Positions 18,444-25,892 of a stretch of 64,000 nucleotides of DNA are shown one piece after another. Where the stretch lies: NCBI RefSeq assembly GCF_006912135.1, contig NZ_VIRS01000009.1, forward strand, positions 124,001 to 188,000, written 5' to 3'. The notes beneath the pieces were generated by a model. The model was not told the DNA's origin. It worked only from the letters and a program-made list of their open reading frames with translations, and searched no databases. This stretch comes from Cryptosporangium phraense. Lineage in GTDB: Bacteria > Actinomycetota > Actinomycetes > Mycobacteriales > Cryptosporangiaceae. Each line of letters opens with the position of its first letter. The first letter of the stretch is position 1. Position numbers and translations under genes: made by a program.

Positions 18444-19133
18444 TCAGCGGCTCTCCGGTGGCCTCACCTCCGGCGGGCCGGTGAAGACGACCGGGAACTC
18501 GGCCGCGAGCTTCGCGTCGACCTCCTCGGGCGAGAGCCCGGACGCACGCAGCTCGTGAATCCGGCGCCAGCCGTCGAGGCCGCTCAGCGTGCCGTCCTCG
18601 ATGTCGCGCAGCAGGCCGGTGACGAACCGGATCTCGGCGTCGCGGACCGCGGCCTCGTACTCGCTCTCGAGCATGAAGATGCGGGGGAACCCGGCGACCG
18701 CCTCCTGGATCGCCGCCGCCGACCGCGCGGCCATCGTCAGCGAGGCCAGGCGGAGCCGGAGCAGGCGGATCGCGTCGTCGACCGGCAGGGCGCCGAGCAG
18801 CGACAACCCGGCCTCGAACTGCGTGAACTCCTTGACCGGGCGGCTGATCAGCTCGCTCAGCCAGTCTTCGACCTCGCGCTGGCCGGCGTCGGTGATCGCG
18901 TAGACCGTGCGCTCGGGGCGACGGCCCTCGCGGGTCGTCTCCAGGGCCTCGATCAGCCCGTGCCGGGCCAGCGACTCGACGACCGAGTACAGCGACCCGT
19001 AATTGAGCTTGATGCTCTCGTCCTTGCGCCGCTCGCGCAGGTTCGACGAGATCTCGTACGGGTGCATCGGACGCTCCTGCAGCAGCGTCAACGCGGCCAG
19101 CGCGAGCGGATTGGAGACCCGTCGCCGCGCCAT
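18444..19133 (-). CDS. PadR-family transcriptional regulator
   Basis: A protein of 229 aa. The start ATG at 19133 follows the ideal GGAGGTGATCGC site. The winged helix lies at residues 5-80 (NPLALAALTLLQERPMHPYEI, LNYGSLYSVVESLARHGLIE, RRPERTVYAITDAG), followed by a long helical C-terminal dimerisation domain (Vir_act_alpha_C type). PadR proteins usually repress a neighbouring efflux operon and respond to its substrates; here DrrAB-type genes follow on the same strand. An inverted repeat at 19153-19172 near its own promoter suggests autoregulation. Confidence 0.91.
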   Translation of the reverse strand: MARRRVSNPLALAALTLLQERPMHPYEISSNLRERRKDESIKLNYGSLYSVVESLARHGLIEALETTREGRRPERTVYAITDAGQREVEDWLSELISRPVKEFTQFEAGLSLLGALPVDDAIRLLRLRLASLTMAARSAAAIQEAVAGFPRIFMLESEYEAAVRDAEIRFVTGLLRDIEDGTLSGLDGWRRIHELRASGLSPEEVDAKLAAEFPVVFTGPPEVRPPESR

Positions 19134-19152
19134 GCGATCACCTCCGAGGGCG

Positions 19153-19172
19153 AATACTCGACTCAGAGTACT
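19153..19172. promoter_or_regulatory. Candidate PadR operator
   Basis: AATACTC-GACTCA-GAGTACT is an inverted repeat with 6 of 7 matching arm positions, 20 bases upstream of the PadR start codon. PadR sites are often ATAC-type inverted repeats, and this one has ATACT/AGTAC arms. Assignment is from position and motif shape only. Confidence 0.45.
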
Positions 19173-19242
19173 CGGCACCGCAAGAGGTCCAGCATGTGGA
19201 CGTGAGGTCCCAGGAACGGCCTCGATGTGTCAGTATCGGCTC

Positions 19243-19269
19243 ATGACTGGGTTCTGCATTACCAGCTAG
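19243..19269 (+). CDS. cimA leader peptide (attenuator), MTGFCITS
   Basis: ATG (19243) ACT GGG TTC TGC ATT ACC AGC TAG, an 8-codon frame directly before a perfect hairpin and an intrinsic terminator ahead of cimA. It contains one Ile codon, the unusual ATT, three codons before the stop. There is no ribosome binding site. A CAGTAT (19231-19236) ends 6 bases before the ATG and would put the transcript start at or next to it, so this is likely a leaderless peptide. The 13 bases CAGCTAGCGCGTC at its end are identical to the end of the ilvB leader. Being so short, it is called from context. Confidence 0.58.
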   Translation: MTGFCITS

Positions 19270-19293
19270 CGCGTCAGCTCGTCGCTGACGCGC
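19269..19293 (+). promoter_or_regulatory. cimA attenuator: leader-stop hairpin
   Basis: GCGCGTCAGC (19269-19278) and GCTGACGCGC (19284-19293) form a perfect 10-bp stem around TCGTC, beginning on the last base of the leader stop codon, as in the ilvB leader. Upstream GTGAGGTC (19202-19209) can pair, with a 2-base bulge, with the left terminator arm, a weaker counterpart of the ilvB antiterminator. Confidence 0.6.
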
Positions 19294-19294
19294 A

Positions 19295-19326
19295 GACCTC
19301 CCACGCTTCGGTGGGGGGTCTTTTTT
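19295..19326 (+). terminator. cimA attenuator terminator
   Basis: GACCTCCCAC (19295-19304) pairs with GTGGGGGGTC (19311-19320), one T-G wobble, loop GCTTCG, followed by six T's. It lies 47 bases before the cimA ATG and must be bypassed for expression. Confidence 0.87.
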
Positions 19327-19373
19327 GTGGCCCCGCACAGGCCCCGGAACCCTGCTGAGGAAAGGTCTTCGAC

Positions 19374-20969
19374 ATGCTGGATGACACGTTCCACGTCTTC
19401 GACACCACGTTGCGGGACGGGGGCCAGCGCGAGGGCATTTCGTACTCCGCCACCGACAAGATCGCCGTGGCCCGGCTGTTGGACGACGTCGGGGTCGGGT
19501 TCATCGAGGGTGGCTGGCCGGGCGCGTTGCCGACCGACACGGAGTTCTTCGCCCGGGCCGCGGCCGGCGAGCTCGCGCTGAAGAACGCGCAGCTGGTGGC
19601 GTTCGGCGCGACGCGCAAGGCCGGCGTACGCGTGCAGGACGACAAGCAGGTCGCCGCCCTGCTGGCCGCGCAGACCCCCGTCGTCTGCCTGGTCGCGAAG
19701 TCCGACGTCCGGCACGTCACCGACGCGCTCCGGACGACGTACGAGGAGAACCTGGCGATGGTGCGTGACACCGTCGCGTACCTGGTCGGCGAGGGCCGCC
19801 GGGTGTTCCTCGACTGCGAGCACTTCTTCGACGGCTACGCCCACGACCGGGACTACGGGGTCCGGGTGCTGGCCAGCGCCTTCGAGGCCGGGGCCGACGT
19901 CGGCGTGCTGTGCGACACCAACGGCGGGATGCTGCCGATGGGCGTCGGGCGGGTGGTCTCCGAGGTCATCGAGCGCACCGGGTTCCGCGTCGGCATGCAC
20001 GCCCAGGACGACACGGCCTGCGCGGTCGCCAACACGCTGGCCGCGGTCGAGGCCGGCGCCACCCACGTGCAGGGCACCGCGAACGGCTACGGCGAGCGGG
20101 CCGGCAACGCCGACCTGTTCGCGGTCATCGGAGGCCTGGTGACGAAGATGAACCGCCAGGTGGTCCCCGAGGAGTGCCTGCCCGAGCTCGTCCGGGTCTC
20201 GCACGCGATCGCCGAGATCGCCAACATCGCGCCCGACACCCACCAGCCCTACGTCGGGGCCAGCGCGTTTGCGCACAAGGCCGGCCTGCACGCCAGCGCG
20301 ATCAAGGTGTCGCCCGAGCTCTACAACCACATGGAGCCGGCGGTCGTCGGCAACGACATGCGCATCCTCGTCACCGAGATGGCCGGTCGGGCGTCGATCG
20401 AGCTGAAGGCCAAGGAGCTGGGCATCGACCTCACCGACGAGCCCGAGGCCGTCGGGCGGGTCGTCGCCAAGGTGAAGGAGCTGGAGGCCGGGGGCTCGAG
20501 TTTCGAGGCCGCCGACGCGTCGTTCGAGCTGCTGGTCCGGTCGGAGCTCGAGGGCGAGAACGGCCCGACGTTCTTCCGGCTCGAGTCGTACCGGGTGCTG
20601 GTCGAGCAGCACGACGGTGGCGAGGCGATCAGCGAGGCGACCGTGAAGCTCGCGGTCGACGGCGAGCGGGTCATCGCGACCGCCGAGGGCAACGGCCCGG
20701 TGAGCGCGCTCGACCGTGCGCTGCGCCAGGCGCTGACGACGTTCTACCCGTCGCTGGCCGACGTCGAGCTGGCCGACTACAAGGTCCGCATCCTCGACGG
20801 CCGGTTCGGCACCGACGCGGTGACCCGGGTGCTCATCGACACCACCGACCACAAGGGCGAATGGACCACGGTGGGCGTGCACGGCAACGTGATCGAGGCG
20901 TCCTGGCGGGCGCTGATCGACGCGCTCAACTACGGCCTGCGCCGCGCCGGAGCGGCCACCCTGGTGTGA
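19374..20969 (+). CDS. cimA: Citramalate synthase
   Basis: A protein of 531 aa that condenses pyruvate and acetyl-CoA to (R)-citramalate, which LeuCD and LeuB convert to 2-ketobutyrate for isoleucine, bypassing threonine deaminase. Seen: the LeuA/CimA catalytic block [18 protein letters not shown] near the N-terminus, [40 protein letters not shown]-type metal and product-site residues ([18 protein letters not shown]), the [13 protein letters not shown] segment, and the C-terminal LeuA dimer regulatory domain from near residue 400. RBS GAGGAAAGG precedes the ATG. Length and sequence favour the CimA group over LeuA. Confidence 0.93.
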   Translation: [531 protein letters not shown]

Positions 20970-20988
20970 CCGGCGAGCCGCCGAGGCG

Positions 20989-21381
20989 TCAGGCCAGGCC
21001 GGGCGCCTCGGCGGGCAGCCCCACCGACCGGGCCACCTCGAGCAGCCGCTTGTCGTAGGTGACCAGGCAGTCGAGCGCCGGGCCGAGGACCTGCGCGCTC
21101 GCGATGTGGATGGCGTCGAGGGTGCGGACTCGGGCCGGTAGGCGAGCGGCCCGGTCTCGGACGCGGGCGGTGACCTCCACCTCGGTGTACTCGGTAGTGA
21201 GGGTGCGCATCGCCGAGGGGAAGTCGCCGATCCGGTCCAGCGCCCGCACGGTCTCGACGAACCCGACCGTGCTCGTTCCCTGCGGCCGGTGGGGTCTGAG
21301 GCCGAGGAAGTGCCGGAGCTCGGCGGCGTACGTCCGCTCGGCGATCAGCGTGACGAGCGCGCTGGAATCCAGATAGATCAC
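20989..21381 (-). CDS. PIN-domain ribonuclease toxin (VapC-like)
   Basis: A protein of 130 aa. The PIN acids are visible: Asp in IYLDSSALV near the start, Glu in GFVETVRAL, Asp in RTLDAIHIASA and a late Asp in LVTYDKRL. The family cleaves RNA, often tRNA, and is neutralised by the upstream antitoxin. A GTG start at 21381 overlaps the antitoxin stop by 4 bases. The gene lies tail-to-tail with cimA, 19 bases apart. Confidence 0.9.
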   Translation of the reverse strand: MIYLDSSALVTLIAERTYAAELRHFLGLRPHRPQGTSTVGFVETVRALDRIGDFPSAMRTLTTEYTEVEVTARVRDRAARLPARVRTLDAIHIASAQVLGPALDCLVTYDKRLLEVARSVGLPAEAPGLA

Positions 21382-21665
21382 CGATCCTCTTCCTCGCGAG
21401 CGGCGAGCAGGATGTCGAGCGGCTCGACGCCGGGCGGGACCTCGAAGGTGGTGATCTGGTCGATGTCGCTCGTCGACATGGACCCGAGCCGGAGGGTGCC
21501 GTCGGCGATCAGCGACGCGTAGCGGTCGTGATGCCAACCGTCGCCGGGAACGAGGATCGCGATCACGTTGCCGTGACGCGTCACCTCGATGGTTTCGCCC
21601 TTTTCGGCCCGGGCGAACATCGCGCTGGGATTGTGGGAGAACTCGCGGATCGAGACAGTGCTCAT
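21378..21665 (-). CDS. Phd/YefM-type antitoxin
   Basis: A protein of 95 aa. The N-terminal STVSIREFSHNPSAMFARAEKGETIEVTRHGNVIAILVP is the Phd/YefM DNA-binding fold, which represses its own operon. The C-terminal half (PPGVEPLDILLAAREEEDR) is the toxin-binding tail. It precedes the PIN toxin with a 4-base overlap. Two direct repeats lie upstream at 21684-21717 and could be its operator. This pairs a Phd-type antitoxin with a PIN toxin, which is common in actinobacteria. Confidence 0.9.
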   Translation of the reverse strand: MSTVSIREFSHNPSAMFARAEKGETIEVTRHGNVIAILVPGDGWHHDRYASLIADGTLRLGSMSTSDIDQITTFEVPPGVEPLDILLAAREEEDR

Positions 21666-21683
21666 GACTGGGCCTCCGATCGC

Positions 21684-21717
21684 TGTACTTACATCGGAGC
21701 GATTGTACCCACATCGG
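21684..21717. repeat. Direct repeat upstream of the antitoxin gene
   Basis: TGTACTTACATCGG (21684-21697) and TGTACCCACATCGG (21704-21717) are 12/14 identical and 20 bases apart, about two helical turns. They lie 19 bases upstream of the antitoxin start and overlap the 3' end of the neighbouring gene. The spacing fits two adjacent antitoxin dimer sites. Confidence 0.5.
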
Positions 21718-22549
21718 CGGCGTGCGCGCAGACGTCGAGGAGGGCTGTGCGTAGCCGGGCGCCGCGCTCGGCGAAGCCTCGCTGGGTGGCGGCGTACTCC
21801 GCGCGGCCCTCGGGCGTCTCGATTCGGACCGGTTCGTAGCCGAGCGCGGCGAAGTCGTACGGGCTCGCCCGCATGTCCAGCTCACGGACGTTCTTGGCCA
21901 GCCGGAAACACTCGAGAACCAGGCTCGACGGCGTGAGCGGCGAGAGTTTGTAGGCCCACTTGTAGAGGTCCATCGTCGCGTGCAGACACCCGGGTTGTTC
22001 GAGCTGGACCTGCGTCTCGCGCGACGGCTGCAGCACGTTCAGCGGGCGGGCCGGCGACGTGAAGAACCGGAACGCGTCGAAGTGGCTGCAGCGGACCCCG
22101 CGCCCCTCGACGACGGCGTCGGTGGCCGCGCCGCCCAGCCGCAGCGGCCACTCGTGCCGGGTCTCCGGCGACCGGTACACCATCGCCCACTCGTGCAGCC
22201 CGAAGCAGCCGAGCTGGGCCGGGCGCGACGCGGTGGCCGTCAACAGGCTCCGGACGAAATCCACGGTGGCCGAACGGCGCGCCAGGAAGGCGTCCAGATC
22301 AAGCACGACGCCGCCCTCGACGGCGGTGTACCCAGCCTCCGGGGGAGCATCCTGGAGCACCACCCCGGCGCCGGGGTGCCACCGGCGCAGCTGACCGGGG
22401 CGGAACGAGTAGTACTCGAAGAGGAAGTCCTCGACCGGGTGCTTGCGTCCGCGGCGGCGGCGCTCCAGGTGGTCGCGCAGCAGCGCGTCGACCGCCGTCT
22501 CGTGGGCAGCGCGCAGCGCGCTCCACTCCTCGCGCGCCAGAAACCTCAC
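21689..22549 (-). CDS. Conserved actinobacterial protein, often labelled 3-methyladenine DNA glycosylase
   Basis: A protein of 286 aa. Its start (HETAVDALLRDHLERRRRG, HPVEDFLFEYYSFRPGQLRRWHPG) matches a conserved actinobacterial family that databases often name 3-methyladenine DNA glycosylase, a label I cannot support from motifs. Seen also: HEWAMVYR, HFDAFRFFTSPARPLN and CLHATMDLYKWAYKLSPL, rich in His, Asp and Tyr and possibly metal-binding. No helix-hairpin-helix glycosylase motif is evident. It overlaps the LacI regulator stop by 4 bases and is probably in the same transcript, although there is no obvious functional link. Confidence 0.75.
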   Translation of the reverse strand: MRFLAREEWSALRAAHETAVDALLRDHLERRRRGRKHPVEDFLFEYYSFRPGQLRRWHPGAGVVLQDAPPEAGYTAVEGGVVLDLDAFLARRSATVDFVRSLLTATASRPAQLGCFGLHEWAMVYRSPETRHEWPLRLGGAATDAVVEGRGVRCSHFDAFRFFTSPARPLNVLQPSRETQVQLEQPGCLHATMDLYKWAYKLSPLTPSSLVLECFRLAKNVRELDMRASPYDFAALGYEPVRIETPEGRAEYAATQRGFAERGARLRTALLDVCAHAADVGTIAPM

Positions 22550-23559
22550 GTGCCCGAGGGTACGGCCGTGCTGTCGCGGACGACCAAGCTCGTCGCGAGC
22601 TCGATGCTGGTCGAGTCGAGCGCCTCGCCCGCCACCAGGCGCAGCAGGGTCCTGGCCGCGGTCGCGCCCATCTCGTGCAGGGGCTGGCGCACGGTGGTGA
22701 GCCCGGGCGCGGTCCAGGACGCGAAGTTCAGGTCGTCGAACCCGACCACCGACAGGTCGTCGGGAACGGTCCGGCCGGACTTCCTCGCGGCCTCGTAGAC
22801 GCCCATCGCGTGCATGTCGCTGCCGGCGAAGATGGCCGTCGGCGGGTCGTCGTCCTCGAGCAGCGAGCGCGCGGCCCGGAACCCGCCGTCGTGGTAGAAG
22901 TTGCCGTATCGCAGCAGCCCACGCGGGGCCACCAGATCGGCCGCGTCGAACGCGGCCCGGTAGCCGGCGATCCGCGCCCGGGTGCAGGCGAGCTGCTCGG
23001 GCCCGCCGATGACCGCGATCCGCCGGTGCCCGAGCTGCAGCAGGTGCTCGGTGGCCGAGTAGGCCCCGGAGAAGTTCGTGGCTCCGACCGACGGGACGTC
23101 CGGCGGCGGTTGGGAGACCCCGTCGATGACGACGATCGGCGTGCCGTGGCGCCGCAGCTGCTCGCGCTGGGCGTCGTCCAGGTCCGACAGCACCAGGATC
23201 GCGCCCTGGGAACCGCGGGCCAGCAGCGACTCCAGCCAGCGACGGGTCAGCGCGGCCCGGCTGTGCACGGCCGAGATCACCAGCCCGATGCCGGCCGACT
23301 CGACGACCTCCTCGATGCCGGTGAGCAGCGCCAGGCCCCAGGGGGTGTCGAGGTCGTTGATCACCAGGTCGAGCAGGTCGCCCGAGCGCTGGTGGTGGGC
23401 GGCCCGCCGACGGCGGTACCCGCGCTCGTCCAGCAGCCGCTGGACGCGCCGACGGGTGTCCTCGGCGACGTCGGTGTGGCCGTTGAGCACTTTGGAGACG
23501 GTGGATACCGAGACGGCGGCGGTCCGCGCGATCTCCGCAATAGTCGTACGACCGGTCAT
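22546..23559 (-). CDS. LacI-family transcriptional regulator
   Basis: A protein of 337 aa. The N-terminal HTH and hinge TIAEIARTAAVSVSTVSKVLNGHTDVAEDTRRRVQ is standard, followed by a sugar-binding-protein-like effector domain (GAILVLSDLDD, GHRRIAVIGGPE, TAIFAGSDMHAMG, DLSVVGFDDL). It is divergent from the sugar ABC operon and GH43 gene at 23713-28395, so it is most likely their repressor, with a xylo- or arabino-oligosaccharide as inducer. Three candidate operators lie in the 153-base gap. The stop overlaps the next gene by 4 bases. Confidence 0.93.
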   Translation of the reverse strand: MTGRTTIAEIARTAAVSVSTVSKVLNGHTDVAEDTRRRVQRLLDERGYRRRRAAHHQRSGDLLDLVINDLDTPWGLALLTGIEEVVESAGIGLVISAVHSRAALTRRWLESLLARGSQGAILVLSDLDDAQREQLRRHGTPIVVIDGVSQPPPDVPSVGATNFSGAYSATEHLLQLGHRRIAVIGGPEQLACTRARIAGYRAAFDAADLVAPRGLLRYGNFYHDGGFRAARSLLEDDDPPTAIFAGSDMHAMGVYEAARKSGRTVPDDLSVVGFDDLNFASWTAPGLTTVRQPLHEMGATAARTLLRLVAGEALDSTSIELATSLVVRDSTAVPSGT

Positions 23560-23575
23560 GCGGGCAGCGTAGGGC

Positions 23576-23587
23576 CGAAACTTTTCG
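23576..23587. promoter_or_regulatory. Candidate LacI-family operator 1
   Basis: CGAAA-CT-TTTCG, perfect 5-base arms, 17 bases upstream of the regulator start codon and so placed for autoregulation. CGAAA..TTTCG-type sites are typical of LacI-family regulators of plant-polysaccharide genes in actinomycetes. Confidence 0.55.
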
Positions 23588-23627
23588 AAACTAAGTCAAC
23601 GTTATGAGATCGTGATTTGCGGTTTGC

Positions 23628-23656
23628 TTGACCTGTGAAAGCGCTTCCCCTAATTT
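23628..23656 (+). promoter_or_regulatory. Promoter of the sugar ABC operon with operator in the spacer
   Basis: TTGACC (23628-23633), 17 bases, TAATTT (23651-23656) is a strong housekeeping-type promoter. Within the spacer is GAAAGCGCTTCC (23637-23648), a near-perfect palindrome of the LacI/GalR type (GAAAGC/GCTTCC, 5 of 6 positions match), so a bound repressor would block RNA polymerase directly. Confidence 0.62.
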
Positions 23657-23675
23657 CCTCGCACCTCAGCCCGCT

Positions 23676-23687
23676 CGAAACCTTTCG
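23676..23687. promoter_or_regulatory. Candidate LacI-family operator 2
   Basis: CGAAA-CC-TTTCG, perfect arms, in the untranslated leader of the ABC operon just past the predicted transcript start. It shares its arms with operator 1, exactly 100 bases away, which would suit a DNA loop. Confidence 0.55.
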
Positions 23688-23712
23688 AACCCAATGACGT
23701 GGGGAAGGACAG

Positions 23713-25005
23713 GTGCGGAACATGCGCCGACGCGCGCTTCTCGCCGCAGTCACCGGCATCGCACTCGCATTAACCGCTGCTTGTGGCAGCTCCGGACCGG
23801 GTGACACCAAGTCCGGTGAAGTTCATGTCTGGTCCCTGCAGGACGCCGGTCTGACGCCGGTCGTCAAGGCATCGATCACCCGCTACAACAAGGACGGCGA
23901 CAACAAAGCGTCGCTGTCCACGTACATCAACGACGCGTACAAGCAGAAGATCCAGGTCGCGATGGGCTCGCCCAACGCGCCGGACGTCTTCTACAACTGG
24001 GGCGGCGGAAACCTCAAGCAGTTCGTCGACGCCAACCAGGTCGCGCCGCTCGACGACGCGCTGGCGAAGAAGCCCGAGGTCAAGGACGCGTTCCTGCCCG
24101 CGGTGCTGAAGACCGCGAACCTCGACGGGAAGCAGTACGGCCTCCCGATGACCGGTACCCAGCCGGTGATCTTCTTCTACAACAAGAAGGTCTTCACCGC
24201 GGCCGGCGCGCAGCCGCCGAAGACCTACGACGACTTCCTCAAGCTCGTCGACCTGTTCAAGTCGAAGAAGGTCACGCCGATCGCGCTGCCCGGCTCCCAG
24301 GGCTGGACCGAGCTGATGTACGCCGAGTACTTCCTCGACCGCATCGGCGGCCCGGAGAAGTTCGACGCGATCCAGAAGGACCCGGCGGCCTGGAAGGACC
24401 CCGACGTCGTCAAGGCACTGCAGATGTGCCAGGACCTCGCCAAGAAGGGCGCCTTCGGCACGAACTTCGCGTCGATCAACTACGACAACGCCGGCGCGGG
24501 CAAGCTGCTCGCCACCGGTAAGTCGGCGATGTTCCTGATGGGCACCTGGGAGTACCCGACCCAGCTGACCAACAACCCGGACTTCGCCAAGAAGGACCTG
24601 GGCTGGTTCCAGTTCCCGTCGATCGCCGGTGGCAAGGGTCAGCCGGGCAACCTGGTCGGCAACCCGAGCAACTACTTCTCGGTGAACGGGAACTCGAAGA
24701 ACAAGGACGCGGCGATCGACTACCTGATCAACACGGTGTCGTCCGACGGCTACATCGACGACCTGATCAAGAGCGGTGCGGTCCCGGCGACCAAGAACGC
24801 CGAGTCCAAGCTGGCCGGTAAGCCGAACGCCGAGTTCAACGGCGACGTCTTCAAGATGGTCTCGACCGCGCCGTCGTTCGCGCAGTCGTGGGACCAGGCG
24901 ATCGCGCCGGACATCGCCAAGGAGCTGCTGACCAACCTGCAGAAGCTGTTCCTCCAGCAGATCACCCCACAGGCCTTCGTCGACGACATGGCCAAGCGCA
25001 AGTGA
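23713..25005 (+). CDS. Sugar ABC transporter, substrate-binding lipoprotein
   Basis: A protein of 430 aa of the extracellular solute-binding family 1. The signal sequence is MRNMRRRALLAAVTGIALAL with a lipobox-like LTAAC, so the mature protein is probably lipid-anchored outside the membrane. Body features: EVHVWSLQDAG, the DVFYNWGGGNLKQFVD region, LPMTGTQPVIFFYNKKVF and ATGKSAMFLMGTWEYP. GTG at 23713 is used; ATG at 23722 is the alternative. It overlaps the next permease by 4 bases. The neighbouring GH43 enzyme suggests xylo- or arabino-oligosaccharide uptake. Confidence 0.92.
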   Translation: MRNMRRRALLAAVTGIALALTAACGSSGPGDTKSGEVHVWSLQDAGLTPVVKASITRYNKDGDNKASLSTYINDAYKQKIQVAMGSPNAPDVFYNWGGGNLKQFVDANQVAPLDDALAKKPEVKDAFLPAVLKTANLDGKQYGLPMTGTQPVIFFYNKKVFTAAGAQPPKTYDDFLKLVDLFKSKKVTPIALPGSQGWTELMYAEYFLDRIGGPEKFDAIQKDPAAWKDPDVVKALQMCQDLAKKGAFGTNFASINYDNAGAGKLLATGKSAMFLMGTWEYPTQLTNNPDFAKKDLGWFQFPSIAGGKGQPGNLVGNPSNYFSVNGNSKNKDAAIDYLINTVSSDGYIDDLIKSGAVPATKNAESKLAGKPNAEFNGDVFKMVSTAPSFAQSWDQAIAPDIAKELLTNLQKLFLQQITPQAFVDDMAKRK

Positions 25006-25892
25006 GCAGTGTTGCCGCAAAGGAGCGGCCCGGATTCGTCTGGGCCGCTCCCGCGGCACTCTTCTTCGCACTGTTCGGCGTGGTGCCGATCGTCGTCGTG
25101 ATCTACCTGTCGGGGACGAAGTGGAACGGGCTCGGCACCCCGCAGTGGGTGGGGTCGGCGAACTGGTCCGCACTGCTCGACGACGGCGAGTTCCTCCCCG
25201 CGCTACGCACGACGATCCTGCTCACGGTCGGCACCTGGCTCGTGCAGACGCCGCTGGCGCTGCTGCTGGGCGTCTGGTCGGCCGGGCAGCAGCGGTTCCG
25301 CGCGGTGCTCTCGACCGTGTTCTTCCTGCCGTTGCTGCTCTCGACGGCGGCGATCGCGCTGGTGTTCGTCTGCCTGCTCGACCCGAACTTCGGGTTGGCG
25401 GCGACGTGGGGCAAGTTCCTCGGCGTCCCGGACGGCAACTTCCTGGGCGACTCGGGACGGGCCCTGCCCACCGTGATCTTCGTGCTGGCCTGGCAGTTCG
25501 TACCGTTCCACACGCTGCTGTACCAAGCCGCGACCCGGCAGATCCCGACCCAGCTGTACGAGGCCGCCCAGCTCGACGGGGCCGACACCGTGCGGCAGTT
25601 CTTCTCGATCACGCTCCCGCAGCTGCGGAACACGATCGTCGCGTCCTCGGTGATGATGCTGGTCGGCTCGGTCACGTACTTCGAGTCGGTGCTGCTGCTG
25701 ACCAACGGTGGCCCGGGCACCGCGACCCAGGTCGTGCCGCTGGAGATGTACAAGGACGGCTTCATCGCGTTCGACATGGGCTACGCGAGCGTGCTCGCGG
25801 TGCTGCTCGTGATCATCGGCACGATCCTCTCGATCGTCGTCGTGCGAGCGACCGGTTACCACCGGATGACGAGTGACCGGGAGGGCCTGTGA
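25002..25892 (+). CDS. Sugar ABC transporter permease (MalF/UgpA type)
   Basis: A protein of 296 aa with six membrane segments, starting with FVWAAPAALFFALFGVVPIV. The ATPase-contact EAA loop is EAAQLDGADTVRQFFSITLP. GTG start at 25002 overlaps the binding-protein stop by 4 bases, and the stop overlaps the second permease by 4 bases. No ATP-binding gene is in the cluster; many actinobacterial CUT1 importers share an MsiK-type ATPase encoded elsewhere. Confidence 0.94.
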   Translation: MSSVAAKERPGFVWAAPAALFFALFGVVPIVVVIYLSGTKWNGLGTPQWVGSANWSALLDDGEFLPALRTTILLTVGTWLVQTPLALLLGVWSAGQQRFRAVLSTVFFLPLLLSTAAIALVFVCLLDPNFGLAATWGKFLGVPDGNFLGDSGRALPTVIFVLAWQFVPFHTLLYQAATRQIPTQLYEAAQLDGADTVRQFFSITLPQLRNTIVASSVMMLVGSVTYFESVLLLTNGGPGTATQVVPLEMYKDGFIAFDMGYASVLAVLLVIIGTILSIVVVRATGYHRMTSDREGL

